Source: Tubulanus polymorphus (lineage: Eukaryota; Nemertea; Palaeonemertea; Tubulaniformes; Tubulanidae). From it: 64,000 nt of DNA. A program made the translations under genes and the position numbers. Below are positions 32,119 to 41,800 of this stretch, piece after piece (the first letter of the stretch is position 1; each line of letters opens with the position of its first letter). The stretch spans positions 14,944,155-15,008,154 of the forward strand of contig NC_134033.1 in NCBI RefSeq assembly GCF_964204645.1, written 5' to 3'. The notes below the pieces were generated by a model that was not told the origin of the DNA, searched no databases, and worked only from the letters and a program-made list of their open reading frames with translations.

Positions 32119-32886
32119 CTTGACGAACGCAGAATCGATTCGGCCGTCACCGAAAACCTCACTTTCCAGTGTCAGTCTTTCTAACAACCTTGGCATTCGC
32201 ACTCATCGGGTATTTGCAGAATGGTAAAATCGGCGTAAGTGAATAAATTTTTTCATCAAATATTCATTATCTTAAAACTTTCTAGGAGGGATAGGTTAAG
32301 GAAAATTTTATTTTCTTGATAATTTATTAATTGAGCAAAATTATATTTATTAACTTAATTATTTCTTGTTTCCGCCGTTTTTTAGCAGCCGAATGTGCGG
32401 TCAACCGTTCCGTCACGAGATTCATCCGCTCCATCACTTCACTTATCACGAAAACAAGCGAGATATCTATTCAAAATAACCTGAATTCATACTAAATATT
32501 TCAGAAATTAAGTTAAAACCGAATTTTGTCGAGGAAACTTCGTTTTCGTCGTGATTCATAGCATTTTCGGGTTTATATCTCCACGCGTATGTACACATTG
32601 CCAGCTCTTCGGGGATGTAATGTGGCAAAAATAAATGAAGTTTTCGGAAATGAAAAAAAACCTTCAAAATACATCGAGAAAACACCTGAAAACATCTAAA
32701 AACAAACATGGAATGGTTGAATATTTAATCACACGCTATATGAGATTTATTTAGACTTTAGAATACACAATTCAACAGTTTCCGTGTCGCTGAAAGTTGA
32801 CATTTCTGATCTCCGATCGACTGGACTGGACTCCCGACATCCGAGTTTTTAATTGATCGACGGGCGAAAATTATCAGCTGGTAAAG
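32119..32886. promoter_or_regulatory. Divergent promoter, FMR1 (-) / CUL3 (+)
   Basis: 768 bp separate the two ATGs, with no coding exon or recognisable transposon. Both first exons are short (51 and 60 coding nt). Shared or overlapping promoter function is inferred from position only; no motif is assigned. Confidence 0.5.
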
Positions 32887-35800
32887 ATGAGTGGTCTCAA
32901 TAAAGCGGGGAAAAAGGAGACGAAAATGCGCATTCGTGCGTTCCCCGTAAGTATTATACAGCAAAGTTAAATTTGAAAGATTACAGCAGAGATAAGTAGG
33001 TCGGTCGCGCGCCTTTCCGAGACTGGATGGAATCTGCTGGATGAATGACTCAAATGACTTGAGCTATATGGTGTATGGTGATATCGCGAACAAGGTGTGA
33101 GGACAAGAGAAGTGAGGACTGATTGAAGAGAGGAAAAACCCAAACCGCGGTGGTAATAATACGTCCCCGCCATATGCCATATTCCCCTTGCACTGTTTGA
33201 TCTGATGGACTGCTGTTGTAGAAGGGCCCTCCTGTTTGTGTGAGAATGGTTGCTACTTTTTTCTGCTGTGCATTGGAGATGGTTCCCTCTTTAGGTCCGA
33301 TGGACTGCTCCATGTTGGAGGACCTTAAATCTTATTTCAGTAACAGTAACCGTAAAATTAAGTGATGGACCACTTCGACGATCTTAACGCTGTTTAACGA
33401 TACACAGTTGTTAGATTTAATTTGAAATTTGGAACGATGCTCATAATTTCAGATGACGATGGACGAGAGATACGTGAATAACATATGGAACTCGTTAAAG
33501 AACGCGATTCAGGAGATACAGAAGAAGAATAACAGCGGTCTGAGTTTCGAGGAGTTATACAGAAACGCTTACACGATGGTTCTTCATAAACACGGTGAAA
33601 AACTGTACACCGGACTCAGGGAGGTCGTTACTGATCATTTAATCAGTAAGGTAAATATCTACTACAACCGGCCTCCCCCCCCCTCACCGGACTCAGGGAG
33701 GTCGTTACTGATCATTTAATCAGTAAGGTAAATATCTACTACAACCAGCCTCCCCCCTCACCGGACTCAGGGAGGTCGTTACTGATCATTTAATCAGTAA
33801 GGTAAATATCTACTGCAACCAGCCTCCCCCCCCCTTACCGGACTCAGGGAGGTCGTTACTGATCATTTAATCAGTAAGGTAAATATCTACTACAACCAGC
33901 CTCCCCCCCCTCACCGGACTCAGGGAGGTCGTTACTGATCATTTAATCAGTAAGGTAAATATCTACTGCAACCAGCTCCCCCCCCCTTACCGGACTCAGG
34001 GAGGTCGTTACTGATCATTTAATCAGTAAGGTAAATATCTACTGCAACCAGCCTCCCCCCCCCCCCGCACCGGACTCAGGGAGGTCGTTACTGATCATTT
34101 AATCAGTAAGGTAAATATCTACTATAACCAGCCTCCCCCCTCACCGGACTCAGGGAGGTCGTTACTGATCATTTAATCAGTAAGGTAAATATCTACTACA
34201 ACCAGCCTCCCCCCCCCTCACCGGACTCAGGGAGGTCGTTACTGATCATTTAATCAGTAAGGTAAATATCTACTACAACCAGCCTCCCCCCTTACCGGAC
34301 TCAGGGAGGTCGTTACTGATCATTTAATCAGTAAGGTAAATATCTACTACAACCAGCCCCTCCCCCCCTCACCGGACTCAGGGAGGTCGTTACTGATCAT
34401 TTAATCAGTAAGGTAAATATCTACTGCAACCAGCCCCCCCCCCTTACCGGACTCATGGAGGTCGTTACTGATCATTTAATCAGTAAGGTAAATATCTACT
34501 ACAACCAGCCTCCCCCCCTTACCGGACTCAGGGAGGTCGTTACTGATCATTTAATCAGTAAGGTAAATATCTACTACAACCAGCCTCCCCCCTCAACGGA
34601 CTCAGGGAGGTCGTTACTGATCATTTAATCAGTAAGGTAAATATCTACTACAACCAGCCTCCCCCCTCACCGGACTCAGGGAGGTCGTTACTGATCATTT
34701 AATCAGTAAGGTAAATATCTACTACAACCAGCCTCCCCCCTCACCGGACTCAGGGAGGTCGTTACTGATCATTTAATCAGTAAGGTAAATATCTACTACA
34801 ACCAGCCTCCCCCCCTCACCGGACTCAGGGAGGTCGTTACTGATCATTTAATCAGTAAGGTAAATATCTACTACAACCAGCCTCCCCCCTCACCGGACTC
34901 AGGGAGGTCGTTACTGATCATTTAATCAGTAAGGTAAATATCTACTGCAACCAGCCTCCCCCCCTCACTGGACTCAGGGAGGTCGTTACTGATCATTTAA
35001 TCAGTAAGGTAAATATCTACTGCAACCAGCCTCCCCCCCCTCACTGGACTCAGGGAGGTCGTTACTGATCATTTAATCAATAAGGTAAATATCTACTACA
35101 ACTAGCCTCCCCCCGCACCGGACTCAGGGAGGTCGTTACTGATCATTTAATCAGTAAGGTAAATATCTACTACAACCAGCCCCCTCCCCCTCACTGGACT
35201 AAGGGAGGTCGTTACTGATCATTTAATCAGTAAGGTAAATATCTACTACAACCAGCCCCCTCCCCCTCACCGGACTCAGGGAGGTTTTTACTGATCATTT
35301 AATCAGTAAGGTAAATATCTACTACAACCAGCCTCCCCTCACTGGACTAAGGGCAACCACCCCACCCTCCTCACTGAGTCAGGAGTTACTGATCACTAAA
35401 TCAGTGATGTGGATATTTCCATGATAAACCCAAGGGCCCAGTTTCACAAAAAGGTTTAACTCTTAAATCGATTTAATTTCTTCATTAATTCAGTTTATCT
35501 TAAATCGATTTAGGCCTTAATCCTTTTTGTGAAACTGGGCCCAGAGCTCTCCTCTATTTAGTCAGAACTGTGTGTGAAATTTAAAGGTATTTTTCAGGTT
35601 CGTGAAGATGTTCTAACTGCGTTACACAATAATTTCCTACAAACGTTGAACTCGTCGTGGAACGATCATCAAACATCGATGGTGATGATTAGAGATATTC
35701 TCATGTATATGGTAAGATATACGAGTAGCACAAGTAGTGATGTTTGTAATAGGCCTATAGCGAGTCTGATAAATTCTGTTAAGCGCTTACTTTGGAAACA

Positions 35801-38800
35801 TTAAGGTTAGACCCTGATTAGTACTTACTTTTTAGGTAAAATCCAGTTGCTGCAGTTGTTCAAAAGTTTGTTAAAGATAACCAGTGGATAGTTGGCATAG
35901 TGACTATTGAAAGTGAATTGTGGTATTTATCCACTGGTTATCTTTAACAAACTTTTGAGCACCTGACCCTTGAAAGTGACTTGTAAGCCTACTTTTTGGA
36001 ACCGAGGAATTATATTGCTATCTATTGTGTTTTTCCAAGTTAAATTATATTTCCGGATTTTAGATTTGATTGCAAATGCATTTTCTTATTAATGATATAA
36101 CAAGAAAGATGAAGTCCAGAAAGTTTCCTTAAAGCTAATGATTTATTTATTTGATGTTCGACTAGGCCTATAACCTAATTGTAGTCATCCAGTGATTCTC
36201 TACGTATCGTCACAACTCGGAAGTAGTGTTTAATCAATGGTTATGTTTGGAACTCTTCTTAGGATTCCGGAAATAGGAGTATAAAATTTTGCCCCTCGAG
36301 TCTGATCGCTACGATTAACCCCGTTATCGCCATTTCAGGATCGAGTTTACGTTTTACAAAACAACGTAGACAACGTGTATAATCTCGGACTGATCATATT
36401 CCGCGATCAAGTCGTGCGTTATCCCGTCATCCGTGACCATCTGCAGACGACGTTGTTAGAAATGGTCGCCAAGGAACGAAGAGGCGAAGTCGTCGACAGG
36501 TAGGCAAAACTTTGAAGAAATTTACCTGTTAAATTATGGAAAAAAATTCTTATTTCAAATTTTTTTAGTCAATATTAGGGGAAAAATTTATTTTGTCAGA
36601 AAAAATTTTTCGTCCAAAAACTATTTGTAATATGTTTTGTTTGTAGAGGAGCGGTGAAAAATGCGTGTCAGATGTTGATGGTGCTTGGTATCGACTCACG
36701 TTCCGTTTACGAAGAAGATTTTGAACGACCATTCCTTAAACAATCGGCCGATTTCTATAGGGTATCAGATAAAATCAGACCAGATTCGTGTGACCACTAT
36801 TTTGAGAGTAGTTTCTACTCAGATTCTCCCAGAAATATCAAAATCTTTAATAATTTCCAGTTCATCGTCCATTAACCCTTTCAGTGCATCTACACCGCAG
36901 TGCGGTGTATAAATCGGTGATAGATTTTGCTAAAACACCGCACTGCGGTGTATTGATGTAATTAGTAATTAGTAATTACCTCTCTTAAAAAATGGCAGCA
37001 CGTGTCAAACATAGTGAAATACTAGTAAATAACGATACACCGCGCCGCGGTGTAGACGCACTATAGTAGTATTCCCGTTATTCAACACACAAGGGGAAAT
37101 TTTCAAAATTTTCTCCAGCACTATGGGGTATTGATTAGTCGGCACTGAAAGGGTTAAACTACTATTTTTGATTTCAAATAAATCTCATTCATAAAAGCTA
37201 CCGCAATTAGAGCTTTCAGGTAGTCCGTGGTCTCGACTGACAACGTTTGAATTTTTGAAATTTTCCCATTTCACAGCTCGAAAGTCAGAAGTTTCTCGCC
37301 GAAAACAGCGCGTCGGTTTATATAAACAAGGTGGAGTGTCGTATTAACGAAGAGGCCGAACGAGCGACTCATTATCTCGATAAAACAACGGAGGAACCGA
37401 TCGTTCAGGTGTTAGAGGAGGAACTTATCAGTAAACATATGAAAACTATAGTAGAAGTAAGTGATTCATCGATTCATACTTCACTGGATCCCGTTCTACG
37501 TCTGACTCTGAGTAAAAAAACATCGGACACTTTAAACTAATGATCCGGTTCTACGTCTGACTCTTTGATTAAAAAAACATCGGACACTTTACACTAATGA
37601 TCCGGTTCTACGTCTGACTCTTTGAGTAAAAAACATCGGACACTTTAAACTAATGATCCGGTTCTACGTCTGACTCTTTGAGTAGAAAAACATCGGACAC
37701 TTTAAACTAATGATCCGGTTCTACGTCTGACTCTTTGAGTAGAAAAACATCGGACACTTTAAACTAATGATCCGGTTCTACGTCTGACTCTTTGAGTTAA
37801 AAAACATCGGACTTTTCAAACTTTAATGATCCTGTGCCCGGTTCCACAGTTGCGAGTTGAGAACGAACTCTAATTCACAACTGCGGAACTGGATCCTGAT
37901 TCATACAAAGGGTAAAGGTTTTAAGGGTGGGTCATAAATTGACAAATTCTTCGTCTGTGCATAATGCACAATCGAATTAGGAACAAAAACTAGCTTACCG
38001 GTTGAAATGTTGTGTTAACCGGTATTTGGGCTTCATGAAGTTGAACAGGTCCCCTTTCTTAGGCGAAAATTTGTGTTTTTTAATGTTTACCAAACCCAAT
38101 AATGGTATTGAAGATCGACGCGATAAGATTGATCCCTCTTTACTCGAGTAATTCAAAATTGCTAGAAATCCTGAACTGATTTGAATTCGAAGTTTTTTCT
38201 TTCTTTTCAAGATGGAAAATTCAGGTGTTGTTCACATGCTCAAAAACAACAAAACTGACGGTAGGTCATTGATTTATGATAACATTCAATAGAGAAATTT
38301 GTTGCCACTGAAATTATCGTCGTCATGAATATTGTATCGGTTGTATTTTACAGATTTAGGATGTATGTATAAATTATTTATTCGTGTACCTGATGGATTG
38401 CGTACGATGTGTGCTTGTATCAGTGCGTATCTTAGAGAACAGGGTAAAGCACTAGTCGCTGAGGAGGAGGGCAAAAACGCTATTACTTATATACAGGTCA
38501 GTCTCGTTACAGTCTTACTACTGTCTCGGTCAGATATATAGTTAACCATCCCCTGTTGTCGGGAACAGTCTCTCAGAGACTGTTCCCGACAATCAGGGGA
38601 CAGTAACCCTTTATCAGAGTCTGATAAAGGGTTACTGTCCCCTGATTGACAGGAGCAGTCTTTGAAAATGGTTTACTGTCCCCTGATTGTCGATAACAGT
38701 CCCTGAAAATTGATGGTTTACTGTCCTCTGATATTTGGGAACAGTTTCTGAAAATGGTTTACTGTCCCCTGATTGTCAGGAACAGTCTTTGAAAATGGTT

Positions 38801-41800
38801 TACTGTCCCCTGATTGTCGGGAACAGTCTTTGAAAATGGTTTACTGTCCCCTGATTGTCGGTAACAGTCTCTGAAAATGGTTTACTGTCCCCTGATTGTC
38901 GGGAACAGTCTTTGAAAATGGTTTACTGTCCCCTGATTGTCGGGAACAGTCTCTGAAAATGGTTAACTGTCCCCTGATTGTCAGGAACAGTCTCTGAAAA
39001 TGGATGGTTTACTGTGATATTTTAGTGATATTTGGGAACAGTCTCTGAAAATGGTTTACTGTCCCCTGATTGTTGGGAAGTCTCTGAAAGTAGATCCTCA
39101 ATTCCAAAATCTTCAAATATTTTTACCTGAACTGTTGCTGGGTGTTTTTGTAATGATTTGTTTTCTCTGTTATTTCTCACTTTAGAGTCTTCTAGATTTG
39201 AAAGACAGATTCGATCATTTTCTACACCTGTCGTTCAACGACGATATGCAGTTTAAACAAATGATTTCCAGTGATTTCGAACATTTCGTGAATTTAAACA
39301 CAAAATCGCCGGAATATCTATCGCTATTCATCGACGACAAACTGAAAAAAGGCGTCAAAGGGGTGAGTACGGTTATTTTCCAACCGGGTTTATTGTCTCA
39401 ACCTGATATGAGGTCGAACAGGCAAAGCTCATTGCCCTATACCAATAACATGAAAATTGGGAAATTTCTAAAATCTTCTAAATTTTTCAAAAATCTCATG
39501 AAGTGCCACTCAAGTTTCTCATCCCTTCAACCAACTCGGGCCACTCAATACTCTGAGCCCCTAGACCCACCCTGTGCATTGTTGGCAGGTTTTAAGTTCT
39601 TTTTCCCAATATATTGGAGAGGAAAAAAACTTTGACCGAACAATTCTTCTCCCATCAGGATTCGAACCAAAGAGAACCTGGGAATGATAGGAAACCATTG
39701 ACCAAACGCTTTAACAGCTTTGACTTATGAGTTAAAGATAGTTTATTCTCAATGTTTCAACTCATGAGACCTAAGCCTATCCTTTAAAGAAGAACTGGGG
39801 CCTGGGCTGCCATACCTTCCTTTGTCCTTGATCCACAGGCTGTGGCCCTGGTGGTTAACCCCAATCCCTGATAGATCAGCTCCAGCATGGAAACTGAATG
39901 TATTTATTTCCTGATTGACAGATGACGGAACAGGAAATCGAGAGTGTACTGGATAAGAGTATGGTGCTGTTCAGATTCCTACAAGAGAAAGACGTATTCG
40001 AGAGATATTATAAACAACATTTAGCGAAACGGCTACTGCTGAATAAAAGTGTCTCTGACGATTCGGAAAAAAATATGATTTCCAAATTAAAGGTAGAATA
40101 TTTTAAAGTGCCTTGTGTCTATATAGGGGTTCAATGTTATCAATCCGCTGCCTGGAAGAAAATCTTTTCACTCTTTCACTATTGTAGTGTGAAATGTAGA
40201 CGATCAGTTTTTGAAAGTGAGCTGGTAAAATATCTAATATCTGGTGTTTGTAAATCATTTTCAATTAGAAATGTCTCAGATGAAGTTCTGAACACATGTG
40301 AAGTGTGGACAAACAGTTAATGAAAGTGTGCTGATAAAATGTCGTATGTCTGATATTGGTAGTTCATTTTCGATTAAAAGTTTTCAATCAACCACATGCG
40401 AAGTGTGGACGATCACAAATTGAAAGAATTTTGATAATGTATTGAATATCTGAGAGAGGGCACTGAGGTTACAGGCTGCAGATTGATATCCTTATTGTAC
40501 TAGAACATGAAATTGTTGTTTTTGTAGACGGAATGCGGCTGTCAGTTCACGTCGAAACTAGAAGGAATGTTTAAAGATATGACGGTTTCAAATTCAACGA
40601 TGGAAGAATTTAAAGAACACGTCAAAACTAACGCCGTAAGTTAACTACATCGCAGCCACCCTCTCCCGATCGCGCTGTATTGTTATAGGCTCAAATATGA
40701 AGAATGATTATCTATTGATTGCAGAAGAATTTGTGTGGCGTTGATCTCTTTGTCAGGGTATTAACGACTGGTTTTTGGCCGACTCAATCGGCCACGCCGA
40801 AATGTACGATACCTTTAGCTCCTAGGACGGCATTCGACGATTTCAGAAGGTAAAGTAGCAATTCTGAATGCTGAGGTCTTACAGATTATGAAAAACAGGG
40901 AATTCAGGATTAATTTTTTCCCTACCGGTATATTTTTCGTCAAATATGAGAGAGGGAATTCAGGGAATTAGAGTTTTTGGTGTCTTCATGTTCTTGCTGT
41001 TGACGAGTGGCACTAGGAACCTCTTGATCACAGCCTCACGGAGGATATTTTACGATCTAATCAGAATTTCGGTCAAGGATCAAAGAACTATCAGGGAATT
41101 TTGGATTCCCTGATCTGTAAGAATGACAAGTTTCAGATCTCCCGAGAATATCGAAATACTCTCCAAGTTAGAATGATTTTAGTTCATTTTCGATTAAACT
41201 CTTATATCTGATGTCAAATGATTCTCATTTTCGATGATTATTTCATCTATATATTAATTATAATTATAAATATAGTAATTATAATATAGATATGAATATT
41301 GTTTATAATTTGTAGGTTTTATTTAGTAAAACACAACGGTCGACAGCTAACGTTACAACCGCAGCTCGGTTCGGCCGATCTGAACGCAACGTTCTTCGGA
41401 CCTCGTAAAGACGATTCGTCGTCGTCGTCGACGACGGTGGTCGCGGATAACGGCGCAGGTGGCGCCGGTGCATCGACCGGCAAATCAGGACCGAGGAAAC
41501 ACATAATACAAGTATCGACGTATCAGATGTGTATACTGATGCTGTTTAATAGTCGAGATAAATACACATACGAGGTGAGTACCTCACTGTCACTCACGAC
41601 TTTCATTCCACTCGGGGCATTATTAGAAGCAGATTCAAGAAATTCTTTTCCCCTCAACTCGCTGCGCCACTCTCAGAGTGTTGTTAATACAGGGTGTGGC
41701 CACTGACCTGTATAACCTTTTGATAACCTGGAAAACTCAGGAAATCAGAAAAATCTAGAAAAAATCTGGGAAAACTCTTGACAAATTTTACAAATCACCT

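Noticed and set aside
33600-35350. CRISPR-like array
   Set aside because: Animal nuclear DNA; units are direct tandem minisatellite copies of an exon edge without unique spacers.
39198-39635. 145-codon continuous ORF over CUL3 exon 9
   Set aside because: Only 39186-39362 is cullin-like; the rest is intron read-through past GTGAGT.
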